64,000 bases of DNA from Allobosea lathyri (GTDB lineage: Bacteria; Pseudomonadota; Alphaproteobacteria; Rhizobiales; Beijerinckiaceae), in the NCBI RefSeq assembly GCF_900108245.1, contig NZ_FNUY01000006.1:124001-188000 (forward strand). Reading direction: 5' to 3'. Positions 38,118 to 46,360 of the stretch are shown one piece after another (position 1 is the first letter of the stretch; every line of letters starts with the position of its first letter). Both the position numbers and the translations under genes were made by a program. The notes beneath the pieces were generated by a model, which saw only the letters and a program-made list of their open reading frames with translations, had not been told where the DNA came from and made no database searches.

Positions 38118-39446
38118 GTGGACGCACTGAAGTTCATCACGGATGCCATCAAGGAAGATCCCCGGCTGCGCCTGGCGTCGGGAGTCGCCCTGCTGGGGGC
38201 TGTCATCGCCATCGTGCTCAGCTTTACCGGCGGAGACCGCGATCTCGCTCTGTTCGGCGGGGTCTTTGTCGTCGGCTTCATGATCTTGCTGGCGATCTTT
38301 ATCGCCGTAACGAAAAGCGAAACGCCGCCGCCCTATGTCGCGGGGTTCCTGATCTGGTCGATCTCGATCGCCTTCATCGCGTCGATCTGTTTCATCATGA
38401 CCTCCTATTTCTTCTGCTGGCCGCAGCCGCTGGGGAAAGGCTGTGCGCAGCGAAGCTATGCGCGTGGCGAGATCACCGATATCCCGCCTTTGACCAAGAA
38501 GCGGATCGGCGTCGTGATCGAGGACGATGCCATGGGCGCGTTCAACCGCTCCACCAAGGCGTTCCACTTCGTCGTCCTCGCCAATCGGATAGGCCGGCAG
38601 TCGATGACGGTGACTGTTCGCAATCCCGACGAGGGCGTCGAACAGGACGAGGACATCAAGGTCCATCTCTCCTGCGTCCTTCCCTTCGTACATTCAGACC
38701 GGCTGATGGAGTGGCGCTATCGCGAGATCGACCGCGTGCAGCCGGACGGCAAGGCCATCAGGACTCCGGCGCTCTATCGTGACGATCGCAAGATCGGCGA
38801 ATTCGGCCTGATCGCGGCGAGCCCCTGCAACGACGCTCCCGCGGTTGCACAGCCACGAACGGCGTGGAGCAGCCTGTTGCCGACAATGTCTGCCTTCGCC
38901 CAGACGCCGGAGGTCTTGCCAAAGGGCGACATCACCTCGGCGATCACCGACCTGACCGCCATCGACACGCCGACCCGCCGAGCCGCCCGCGCCACATTGG
39001 CGAAAGGTTCGGTCGAGGCGGTGCCTGCCATCCTCGACGCGATGCGGAAGCAACCCGACAATTACCAGATCCAGCTCGGCGGCAGTGTCGCGATGACCGA
39101 GATGCTGCGCCAGAACAAGGCCGATGCCGGGCGGATCGCGGCGGTCTTCCACGGCATGGACGACCGTGAACTGCTCTTGAAGTCGGCCGGGCATTCGGAC
39201 CGCACGTTGCGCATCTATGCCGGCGAGTTTCTCTACGACCTCGGCGACGCCGATGTTTCGCGCAAGGCCCTCGAACTGGCCGCGAAAACCCGGGACGAGA
39301 ACGCCCGCTACAATCTGCTGCTGGTCGCGCAGGGCGGCTGGGACAAGCTCGCACCCGCTCAGAAGACTGCTGCCGCCGGCGATCTCGCCAAGGCGCGCGC
39401 TACTGCGGGCCCGCTCACGCTCAAGCTCTTCGAAAAACTTCAATAG
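38118..39446 (+). CDS. Membrane protein with helical-repeat C-terminus
   Basis: A 442-residue protein that I do not recognise. Three hydrophobic helices lie near residues 19-37, 44-63 and 73-100, then a beta-rich domain (about 115-240), and from about 275 a series of short helices (TPTRRAARATLAKGSVEAVP, AILDAMRKQPDNYQ, SDRTLRIYAGEFLYDLGDAD) that resembles HEAT-type repeats. It starts with GTG 38118 behind GGCGGAGGCGGCTC. The amidase gene follows 35 bases later, so the two probably form an operon. Confidence 0.72.
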   Translation: MDALKFITDAIKEDPRLRLASGVALLGAVIAIVLSFTGGDRDLALFGGVFVVGFMILLAIFIAVTKSETPPPYVAGFLIWSISIAFIASICFIMTSYFFCWPQPLGKGCAQRSYARGEITDIPPLTKKRIGVVIEDDAMGAFNRSTKAFHFVVLANRIGRQSMTVTVRNPDEGVEQDEDIKVHLSCVLPFVHSDRLMEWRYREIDRVQPDGKAIRTPALYRDDRKIGEFGLIAASPCNDAPAVAQPRTAWSSLLPTMSAFAQTPEVLPKGDITSAITDLTAIDTPTRRAARATLAKGSVEAVPAILDAMRKQPDNYQIQLGGSVAMTEMLRQNKADAGRIAAVFHGMDDRELLLKSAGHSDRTLRIYAGEFLYDLGDADVSRKALELAAKTRDENARYNLLLVAQGGWDKLAPAQKTAAAGDLAKARATAGPLTLKLFEKLQ

Positions 39447-39481
39447 CCGCGCGAGCGTCGTCGCGGCAGGGGGACGGGACC

Positions 39482-40321
39482 ATGTTCAAAATCAGGAATC
39501 ACAAGCTTGCCGGCCCGTCCGGTAATGTCGAATTCGTGAAATCGCCGAATACCGGCGGCAGGCTCACACCGCGTTTTCTGGTGATCCATTACACGGCCGG
39601 CGGCCCCTCCTTCGACACGGCAAAATACTTCGCCAAGCCTGCTGCCGAGGTCTCGGCCCATCTGGTTGTCCGGCGCGATGGCACCGTCATCCAATGCGTG
39701 CCGTTCGATGTCGTCGGCTGGCATGCCGGTAAAAGCCGGTGGGTCGACAGAGCGGGCAACCAGATCATCGGGCTGAACTCCGAGGCGATCGGCATCGAGA
39801 TCGAGAACTGGGGGCCGTTGCGGCGCGCCGGCCCGGGCTGGATCTCATGGGCCGACGAGGCCGTCGAAGCCGGAAAGGTGATCGAGGCGCGGCACAAATT
39901 CGGCACGCCCGACGGTGGCTGGGAGGTCTTCACGTCCGCTCAGGTCCAGGCGACGATCGAGGCCGCCCGCGCCATCTGCGACGCATATAATATCGAAGAG
40001 ATCGTCGGCCATGACGACATCTCGCCGGGGCGCAAGTCGGATCCCGGACCGGCCTGGAACATGACCTCGTTCAAGGCCAAGGTGCTGGGCCGCGCGGATG
40101 ACGGGTCGCCGAGCATGGTGGTGCGCTCGCCGACCGGGCTCAACATCCGCTCTGGCCCCGGCATCGAACATGCGCTGCGCCAGCCGACTCCGCTGCCCGA
40201 CGGGACATTGGTCGAGATGCTCGAGGCGTCCGGCCAATGGCGCCTCGTCTCAGTGCTGACCAAGAAGGGCGAGCCGGATTTCAGCGGCTGGGTGCACGGC
40301 GCTTTCCTGCACGAAAGCTGA
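39482..40321 (+). CDS. N-acetylmuramoyl-L-alanine amidase (Amidase_2) with SH3-like tail
   Basis: A 279-residue zinc amidase of the AmpD/T7-lysozyme/PGRP type. Zinc ligands are H36 (FLVIHYTAGG), H177 (IVGHDDISPGRKSDPG) and D187; E105 lies in GIGIEIENWG-like GIEIENWG. Residues 213-277 form a bacterial SH3 domain (SPTGLNIRSGPG). There is no signal peptide, so it is cytoplasmic like AmpD or released like an endolysin. It follows the membrane/helical-repeat gene closely. The role could be wall recycling, lysis or attack. Confidence 0.87.
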   Translation: MFKIRNHKLAGPSGNVEFVKSPNTGGRLTPRFLVIHYTAGGPSFDTAKYFAKPAAEVSAHLVVRRDGTVIQCVPFDVVGWHAGKSRWVDRAGNQIIGLNSEAIGIEIENWGPLRRAGPGWISWADEAVEAGKVIEARHKFGTPDGGWEVFTSAQVQATIEAARAICDAYNIEEIVGHDDISPGRKSDPGPAWNMTSFKAKVLGRADDGSPSMVVRSPTGLNIRSGPGIEHALRQPTPLPDGTLVEMLEASGQWRLVSVLTKKGEPDFSGWVHGAFLHES

Positions 40322-40335
40322 GCCAGCTTCTACCG

Positions 40336-40383
40336 AGAGCATCGACCCGAAAAGTGGAATGCGGTTTTCGGGAAAGTCGATGC
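40336..40383. repeat. Palindromic repeat, family C half-element
   Basis: GAGCATCGACCCGAAAAGTG ... GCGGTTTTCGGGAAAGTCGATGC, an inverted repeat closely like 8096-8145 and like the second half of the 20055 element. Confidence 0.75.
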
Positions 40384-40387
40384 AAAA

Positions 40388-40441
40388 ACAAAGGCCTGGA
40401 TCATCGGGTCGGATACGGTATCCGGTGCGATGATCCAGGTT
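40388..40441 (-). terminator. Terminator of serA
   Basis: On the minus strand a long hairpin CCTGGATCATCG ... CGATGATCCAGG, with an inner GGATAC/GTATCC pair, is followed by CCTTTGTTTTTG. It lies just after the serA stop. It may also stop the convergent amidase transcript. Confidence 0.75.
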
Positions 40442-40458
40442 CCTCCGGGCGTGGCAGC

Positions 40459-42048
40459 TCAGAACTTGAGCCGCCGCGCCCGCTTCACCATCGGGATCTC
40501 GTGGATCTTGGCGAGCAGCTCGTCGGAGACCGCGTCGTCGATCGCCACGAAGCAGATCGCGTCGCCGCCGGGCGTGTCGCGGCCGAGATTGAAGGTCGCG
40601 ACGTTGACGCCGGCCTCGCCGAGCAGGGAGCCGAACTTGCCGATGAAGCCCGGCTTGTCGGCATTGCGCACATAGAGCATGTGCGGCGCGAACTCGGCAT
40701 CGACCTGGATGTCGCGGATCTCGACGATGCGCGGTTTGCCGTCCTGGAACACGGTGCCGGACGCGTGGCGCGGCATGTCCTCGGCCTCGACCACGATGCG
40801 GATGACGCTTTCGAGATTGCCGGCGACCTCGCGGGTCATTTCCTCGACGACGATGCCCTTTTCCTTGGCGATCATCGCGGCGTTGACCATGTTGATCTCG
40901 GGCAGGAAGGGCCGGAGCACGCCGGTAATGGCGGCAGCCGAGATCGCCTTCAGGTTGAGATGAGCGACCGCGCCCTCATACTCGATCCGGATGCCCTTGA
41001 CCGGCGCCTCGGTGAGCTGGCCCAGGAAGGAGCCGAGCTTTTCGGCCAGCGCCACGAAGGGCTTGATGCGCGGCGCTTCCTCAGCCGAGATCGAGGGGAA
41101 GTTCACCGCATTGGTGATCGCGCCCTTCAGCAGGTAGTCCGACATCTGCTCGGCGACCTGCAGGGCGACATTTTCCTGGGCCTCATTGGTGGCAGCGCCC
41201 AGATGCGGCGTGCAGACGACGTTCTCCAGCCCGAACAGCGGGTTCGTCTCGGCCGGCTCCTGGGAGAACACGTCGAAGGCGGCGCCGGCGACATGGCCGG
41301 ACTTGATCAGCGCGGCGAGCGCGGCTTCGTCGACCAGGCCGCCTCGGGCGCAGTTGATGATGCGCACGCCCTTCTTGGTCTTGGCCAGGGCTTCGGCGGA
41401 GAGGATGTTCTTGGTCTTCTCGGTCATCGGCACGTGCAGCGTGATGAAGTCGGCGCGCTTCAGCAGGTCTTCGAGCTCGACCTTCTCGACGCCCAGCGCA
41501 ACCGCGCGCTCAGGCGAGAGATAGGGGTCATAGGCGATGACGCGCATCTTCAGGCCGATGCCGCGCTCGGCGACGATCGCGCCGATATTGCCGCAGCCGA
41601 TCAGGCCGAGCGTCTTGGCGGTGATCTCGACACCCATGAAGCGGTTTTTCTCCCATTTTCCCGCTTGAGTGGACAGGTCTGCAGAAGGGATCTGCCGGGC
41701 CAGCGCGAACATCATGGCGATGGCGTGCTCGGCGGTGGTGATCGAATTGCCGAAGGGCGTGTTCATCACGATGATGCCGCGCGCGGTTGCGGCGGGGATC
41801 TCGACATTGTCGACGCCGATGCCGGCGCGGCCGATCACTTTTAGGTTCTTGGCGGCTTCCAGCAGTTTCGCGGTTGCCTTGGTGGCCGAGCGGATGGCGA
41901 GGCCGTCATACTCGCCGATGATCGCGGCGAGCTTGTCCTTGTCCTTGCCGAGATTGGGATCGAAGGTCACCTCGATGCCGCGATCCCTGAAGATCTGGAC
42001 TGCGGCGGGGGAGAGGGCGTCGGAAATCAGGACTTTGGGGGCTGTCAT
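40459..42048 (-). CDS. serA: D-3-phosphoglycerate dehydrogenase
   Basis: A 529-residue long-form enzyme that oxidises 3-phosphoglycerate to 3-phosphohydroxypyruvate, the first step to serine. The substrate/NAD domains show VIGRAGIGVDNVEIPAAT, GLIGCGNIGAIV, the catalytic NCARGGLVDE, and CTPHLGAAT. An intervening (ASB) domain and a C-terminal ACT domain (LYVRNADKPGFIGKFGSLLG) complete it. It lies 163 bases behind serC on the same strand, with a repeat between. Confidence 0.97.
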   Translation of the reverse strand: MTAPKVLISDALSPAAVQIFRDRGIEVTFDPNLGKDKDKLAAIIGEYDGLAIRSATKATAKLLEAAKNLKVIGRAGIGVDNVEIPAATARGIIVMNTPFGNSITTAEHAIAMMFALARQIPSADLSTQAGKWEKNRFMGVEITAKTLGLIGCGNIGAIVAERGIGLKMRVIAYDPYLSPERAVALGVEKVELEDLLKRADFITLHVPMTEKTKNILSAEALAKTKKGVRIINCARGGLVDEAALAALIKSGHVAGAAFDVFSQEPAETNPLFGLENVVCTPHLGAATNEAQENVALQVAEQMSDYLLKGAITNAVNFPSISAEEAPRIKPFVALAEKLGSFLGQLTEAPVKGIRIEYEGAVAHLNLKAISAAAITGVLRPFLPEINMVNAAMIAKEKGIVVEEMTREVAGNLESVIRIVVEAEDMPRHASGTVFQDGKPRIVEIRDIQVDAEFAPHMLYVRNADKPGFIGKFGSLLGEAGVNVATFNLGRDTPGGDAICFVAIDDAVSDELLAKIHEIPMVKRARRLKF

Positions 42049-42107
42049 GAGATGGGCTCCGGCTGCGCGGCGCTGAGGCGCTCTGCGCTTGCGTGAATGG
42101 GAAAGCG

Positions 42108-42206
42108 CGTCATGGCCGGGCTTGACCCGGCCATCTCGTGACGCGAAGGCGCAGGCAGGCGCCTCATCCGGTTGGAGATGGTCGGGTCAAGCCCGACCAT
42201 GACGCA
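42108..42206. repeat. Palindromic repeat, family D2, between serC and serA
   Basis: GTCATGGCCGGGCTTGACCCGGCCATC and later GATGGTCGGGTCAAGCCCGACCATGAC (read each with a break at the centre) form two hairpins that also pair with one another. It fills the serC-serA spacer. Confidence 0.75.
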
Positions 42207-42211
42207 GGGTG

Positions 42212-43390
42212 TCAGGCCGCCTTCTTGCCCAAACCGGCCTTCGCCTCGGCGAAGGCGTATTCGATCCAGGGCAGCAGCGCCTTGAGATCGCGCGACTGCA
42301 CGGTCGCGCCGCACCAGATGCGCAGGCCGGGAGGGGCGTCGCGGTAATGGCCGAGATCGAAGCCGGCGCCGGCCTTCTCGATGATCGAGACGACCTGCTT
42401 GGCGAAGGCCGCCTGAGCCTCGGCGCCGAGCGCGGTGACGGCCGGGTCGGTGAATTTCAGGCACACGCTCGTGTTCGAGCGCGTCTTGGGCTTCACCGCC
42501 AGGAAGTCGATCCAGTCGTTTTCGCGCACGAATTTCGCGAGCACGCGGAAATTGCCGTCGGCGCGCTTCACGAGGCCGTCGAGCCCGCCGACCTTCCTGG
42601 CCCAGTTCAGCGCGTCCAGATAATCCTCGACCGCGAGCATGGAGGGCGTGTTGATCGTCTCGCCCGAGAAGATGCCCTCGATCAGCTTGCCGCCGGAGGT
42701 CATGCGGAAGATCTTCGGCAGCGGCCAGGACGGCTTGTAGGTCAGCAGCCGCTCGACCGCGCGGGGCGAGAGGATGATCATGCCATGTGCGGCTTCGCCG
42801 CCGAGCACCTTCTGCCAGGAGAAGGTGGTGACATCGAGCTTTGCCCAGTCGAGACGCTGGGCGAAAGCCGCCGAGGTCGCGTCGCAGATCGTCAGGCCCT
42901 CGCGGTCGTCTGCGATCCAGCTCGCATCCTGAACGCGCACGCCCGATGTCGTGCCGTTCCAGGTGAAGACGACGTCGCGGTTCTTCGTGTCGACCTTCTT
43001 CAGGTTCGGCAATTCGCCATAGGGTGCGGTGATGGTGCGGACATCGGTGAGCCGCAGCTGCTTGGCGACATCGGTCACCCAGCCCTCGCCGAAGCTCTCC
43101 CAGGCGACCATGTCGACGCCGCGGGCGCCGAGCAGCGACCACATCGCCATCTCGACGGCGCCGGTGTCGGAGGCCGGGACGATGCCGATGCGGTAATCGG
43201 CCGGCACCTGCAGCACTTCGCGGGTCAGGTCGATGGCAAGCTTCAGCTTGTCCTTGCCGACCTTGGCGCGGTGCGAGCGGCCGAGCGCTGCATCAGAGAG
43301 ATGTTTGAGGGCCCAGCCGGGGCGCTTTGCGCAGGGGCCGGACGAGAAATGCGGCACGCGCGGACGCGTGGCCGGAACGGTATTCGCCAT
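42212..43390 (-). CDS. serC: Phosphoserine aminotransferase
   Basis: A 392-residue PLP aminotransferase that makes phosphoserine from phosphohydroxypyruvate. The Hyphomicrobiales-type start ([18 protein letters not shown]) and the PLP-lysine segment [16 protein letters not shown] are present; ICDATSAAF holds the PLP-binding Asp. The ATG at 43390 has GGAG six bases upstream; the longer frame to 43423 is within the leader. It forms a serC-serA unit with the downstream gene. Confidence 0.96.
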   Translation of the reverse strand: MANTVPATRPRVPHFSSGPCAKRPGWALKHLSDAALGRSHRAKVGKDKLKLAIDLTREVLQVPADYRIGIVPASDTGAVEMAMWSLLGARGVDMVAWESFGEGWVTDVAKQLRLTDVRTITAPYGELPNLKKVDTKNRDVVFTWNGTTSGVRVQDASWIADDREGLTICDATSAAFAQRLDWAKLDVTTFSWQKVLGGEAAHGMIILSPRAVERLLTYKPSWPLPKIFRMTSGGKLIEGIFSGETINTPSMLAVEDYLDALNWARKVGGLDGLVKRADGNFRVLAKFVRENDWIDFLAVKPKTRSNTSVCLKFTDPAVTALGAEAQAAFAKQVVSIIEKAGAGFDLGHYRDAPPGLRIWCGATVQSRDLKALLPWIEYAFAEAKAGLGKKAA

Positions 43391-43510
43391 CGATGTCTCC
43401 ATCCTTACAGATGGGCGCGCCACGGTGGGGTGGCGTGTCCCGTCGACGGGGGTAAGGCGGGAGGGGTGGGGGAGTCAAGGTATAATCTACGAAAGGTAGC
43501 GCGACAGTCG
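43391..43510 (-). promoter_or_regulatory. Candidate serC leader RNA
   Basis: Upstream of serC the minus strand has a strong hairpin, GGGACACGCCAC / GTGGCGCGCCC (43413-43441), beside a CCCGTCGACGGG palindrome. A conserved serC leader motif with hairpins is known in alphaproteobacteria. The match is by position and general shape only. Confidence 0.45.
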
Positions 43511-43515
43511 CTGCA

Positions 43516-43725
43516 TTAACGGTCGCTGTTACGAATCTTGAAAATGCCTGACTGCGCGACTCGTCTGACCGCTTCTCTTCTTAACATTATGGTGCTTGAA
43601 TCCAGAAAGCTTACTATGTTGGAAGCGCTTCTGCAGCCGCTTTGCGAATCGCGAATTTCAACTTCATCTGCCTCACCAAGATTGAAAGAAAGTTGAATGT
43701 TTTCTTTCCTTCTTTGCTCTGACAT
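43516..43725 (-). CDS. Small ORF behind the anti-phage deaminase
   Basis: A 69-residue frame, charged (MSEQRRKENIQLSFNL start; a C-terminal REAVRRVAQSGIFKIRNSDR stretch), with no membrane segment and no family I know. It begins 15 bases after the deaminase stop, so coupling is likely. It is AT-rich like the deaminase and unlike the flanks. The ribosome site is weak (GCGAGC). It may be an accessory or partner of the defence gene, a remnant, or chance. Confidence 0.45.
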   Translation of the reverse strand: MSEQRRKENIQLSFNLGEADEVEIRDSQSGCRSASNIVSFLDSSTIMLRREAVRRVAQSGIFKIRNSDR

Positions 43726-43740
43726 TTGAAGCTCGCAATC

Positions 43741-45312
43741 TTAATTTGCACTGATAGGAGTATGCTCCTTGTCGCTCAAATCCGCAATGACTTTTGATTC
43801 ATAATCCGCTTGCGCGTCTAGCTGAATGCGGAAAATAGGAAGGGCGGCAGCCGGATCCTTTAACGCCCTTTTGCCGCTCAGTTTCCGCTCTGCCTCTGGC
43901 CTAAAGAGGCGGAGATAGGTGTGAGGCGCCACTCCATCATACTGTCGGAAAACAACCTTCGTTTCATCGTTCGGCTCTTCTGTGATTGCATCGTAGTGAA
44001 GTTTCGTCGCTAAGCTCTTAAGGTAGGGTTCGATGTAAACAACCGATGATATTCCGGCTGCAACAATATGTCTAGCGCAGTTGTGACAAGGGTAAGTGTT
44101 CGTATATAATGTAGCGCCAACTAGCGAATTTTTTCCTTCTCTGGCAACAGATAGTATTGCTTCCATCTCAGCGTGGATTGATCTTGAGAATTCGATGAGA
44201 GAGTCTATATCAGTTCCTCTCAAGGCTTTTATTACATCGCTTTCTTTCACTCCTTTTTTTAATATTCCCGCTTCCGAAACCCGTTTCACGACATCGCTAA
44301 CCATAGACTGTCGACGTGTCTCATTGTGGCAAATGCACCCTCCCCATTTAAAGCATCGGTTATCTCGGTCGCTTAACTTGCCTGTGCTCTTATTGAGGAA
44401 TGATCGATCGTCTTCCGTGTATAGCCCGCCCCCAAAACGAGGGACATCGTTCCATCCAACCGCAATTAGTTCGCCGTCTTTGGAAACGATCGATGCGCCG
44501 ACCTGGCGTGACATGCACGCTGAATTTGCAGCTGCAGCGCTTGCTTTATACATTGCCGATTCGGCTCGGGTAGGTGTATGAATATCCGTATCGAATATAA
44601 GGCTCAAATTCCTGTCAACTCTATTTCGCAATTCCTCTTTTCTTTGATCGTTGCACACGAAAAAATCGGAATGTACGAATATCTTTCTTGTTTTCTGACC
44701 GAATGTCGCCAATTCCCCTTGGTCTCTGTCGATGATTTTGTCGATCTGAGCATGAGGAATGCCATTATCGGTCAATCTTGATTTTCTAATTGAGTCTGGG
44801 GCGAATACACCAAGTATACATAGTGTTTCTCCGTATATTTTACGCAGAAGTTGAAGTTCATCGGTGTTTTTCAGAGAGTCTATTATATAGGCTCTTCGCC
44901 CGGGGATTGATATTTTACCATCAAATCCGCCATTTTTTTCTCTAAATTTAAATATCTGTTCTATTATTTTTCCAGCTAAGTAATCTCCTCCAAATTTTTC
45001 TCTCAACGCATTTCCGGCTGTTTGCATGATTTCTATATATTGATCGAATGGATCGATGCGTGGCACGCTTAACCCAACCCGATGCATCTCAGATTTAATA
45101 ATAGAACTTGGCTTAATAATAGAGCAAACTTTATAGCGGAATTTTTGTGTAAGTATTTATTCTAAAAATGACGCTACTAAACTTACGCCAGACCCAATCG
45201 GTCCTACGAGCGCGATTACAAGTTCTTGCGACAGACGATCAGATATCGTTTCAGCTACTGATGACACTCTTGTTGTTCCCGACAAGAGGTCGCGCCGTTC
45301 CGCAATGCTCAA
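43741..45312 (-). pseudogene. Anti-phage dCTP deaminase with in-frame nonsense codon
   Basis: The frame from TTG 45312 to 43741 is one 524-codon frame except for a single TAA at 45157-45159 (codon 52). Before it stands ELVIALVGPIGSGVSLVASF, the P-loop-like start of the DCD/AvcD defence family; after it YKVCSIIKPSSIIKSEM continues the same domain. The C-terminal deaminase has its zinc motif complete: SRSIHAEMEAI and NTYPCHNCARHIV. Such proteins destroy dCTP/dCMP pools upon phage infection. A 448-residue product could restart at ATG 45087 but lacks the P-loop. A TAG bounds the frame upstream at 45318. AT-rich, probably transferred. Confidence 0.85.
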
Positions 45313-45520
45313 TTTCTAACCCCCGAAAAACGAATCAATCCAGTTCAATATGCCGAATTTATATGCAGATGAAATCATACCTAGTAAGTATCTAAACTAA
45401 ATGAAGCCCGCTTACTCACTTGTGCACGCGACATAAAATGGAGGCGGCACTGCGATCTTAATTCGCTCGCACACTCTTGTCCGGCGCTCCTCGCCAGCTT
45501 CCCAAAAGTTAGAAGCGAAG
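45313..45520. other. Upstream region of the deaminase, right edge of the AT-rich island
   Basis: About 130 bases of AT-rich DNA (to about 45440) precede the deaminase start on the minus strand and must hold its promoter; GGTATGATTTC is a possible -10 box. In other species avcD genes are preceded by a small inhibitory RNA (avcI), for which this is the place to look. The remaining 80 bases return to high GC. Confidence 0.4.
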
Positions 45521-45551
45521 AGGCGTCGCGGTTCCGCTGCGAACCGCCCCC

Positions 45552-45660
45552 TCAATCCCCCGTAACCGTCAGCTCCGCATCGATCGCCTTCATCTTCGGG
45601 TTGGCGGCGCAGAAGGCTCAGGCCTTGTCCTTGACGGAAAGGGCGAAGGCAGCGCGGCGC
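45552..45660 (-). pseudogene. C-terminal gene fragment, copy 1
   Basis: Encodes the tail AFCAANPKMKAIDAELTVTG as in the intact gene at 46112, but preceded by LSVKDKA and a TGA (CGA in copy 2). No start or signal peptide. It is part of the 280-bp duplication. Confidence 0.65.
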
Positions 45661-45831
45661 GTCCCTTCTCCCCTCGCGGGAGAAGGTGGCAGCGCGCAGC
45701 GCTGACGGATGAGGGGGCGCCGTGAACCTTCCGCCGAACGCGACGCCAACCGGACGGGGCACGGCGCCCCCTCATCCGCCCCTGCCGGGGCACCTTCTCC
45801 CGCGAGGGGAGAAGGGAGGAGGCGTGGCGGT

Positions 45832-45940
45832 TCAATCCCCCGTAACCGTCAGCTCCGCATCGATCGCCTTCATCTTCGGGTTGGCGGCGCAGAAGGCTCG
45901 GGCCTTGTCCTTGACGGAAAGGGCGAAGGCAGCGCGGCGC
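45832..45940 (-). pseudogene. C-terminal gene fragment, copy 2
   Basis: Same tail, here open: FALSVKDKARAFCAANPKMK then AIDAELTVTGD. The upstream part differs from the intact copy (GEVEARVRAFC), so the fragments stem from a lost paralogue rather than from the intact gene itself. Confidence 0.65.
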
Positions 45941-46111
45941 GTCCCTTCTCCCCTCGCGGGAGAAGGTGGCAGCGCGCAGCGCTGACGGATGAGGGGGCGC
46001 CGTGAACCTTCCGCCGAACGCGACGCCAACCGGACGGGGCACGGCGCCCCCTCATCCGCCCCTGCCGGGGCACCTTCTCCCGCGAGGGGAGAAGGGAGGA
46101 GGCGTCGCGGT

Positions 46112-46360
46112 TCAATCCCCGGTAACCGTCAGTTCCGCGTCGATCGCCTTCATCTTCGGGTTGGCGGCGCAGAAGGCTCTCACCCGGGCCTCGACCTCGC
46201 CGCTCGCCCCGCCGGCTTTCGCATGATTGGCCTTGTGGGCGCGGCTCGGGGCGGTCTTGAGATATTGGGCGCAGCTCATCTCCGGGTCGGTGATCTCGGC
46301 TGCGGCCGGGGCGGCGAGCAGGAGGAGGCTCAAGGCGAGCGCGCGGGCGAGGATGGACAT
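46112..46360 (-). CDS. Small secreted protein, HdeA/HdeB-like (tentative)
   Basis: An 82-residue protein with signal peptide (SILARALALSLLLLAAPAAA) and two cysteines in the mature part, MSCAQYL and AFCAANPKM, which could form the single disulfide seen in HdeA-type periplasmic chaperones. The family match is weak and rests on this pattern. Its 3' end borders the 280-bp tandem duplication, whose units repeat its last 60 bases or so. The ATG at 46360 has no strong ribosome site. Confidence 0.6.
   Translation of the reverse strand: MSILARALALSLLLLAAPAAAEITDPEMSCAQYLKTAPSRAHKANHAKAGGASGEVEARVRAFCAANPKMKAIDAELTVTGD

Larger units (their letters stand above)
45521..46120. repeat. 280-bp tandem duplication (two units)
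   Basis: The block CGTAACCGTCAGCTCCGC begins at 45561 and again at 45841, and a diverged third start lies at 46121: exactly 280 bases apart each time. Units 1 and 2 differ at only a few bases. Each carries the 3' end of a small secreted-protein gene (minus strand) and a family-E palindrome (CTTCTCCCCTCGCGGGAGAAGG ... reverse, with a GGCGCCCCCTCATCC core). Confidence 0.88.

Noticed and set aside
45168..45395. Plus-strand 75-codon frame in the AT-rich island
   Set aside because: It is antisense to the N-terminal part of the deaminase, which explains the region better.
45521..46120. CRISPR-like array
   Set aside because: Only two 280-base units with internal palindromes; no short regularly spaced repeats with unique spacers and no cas genes.
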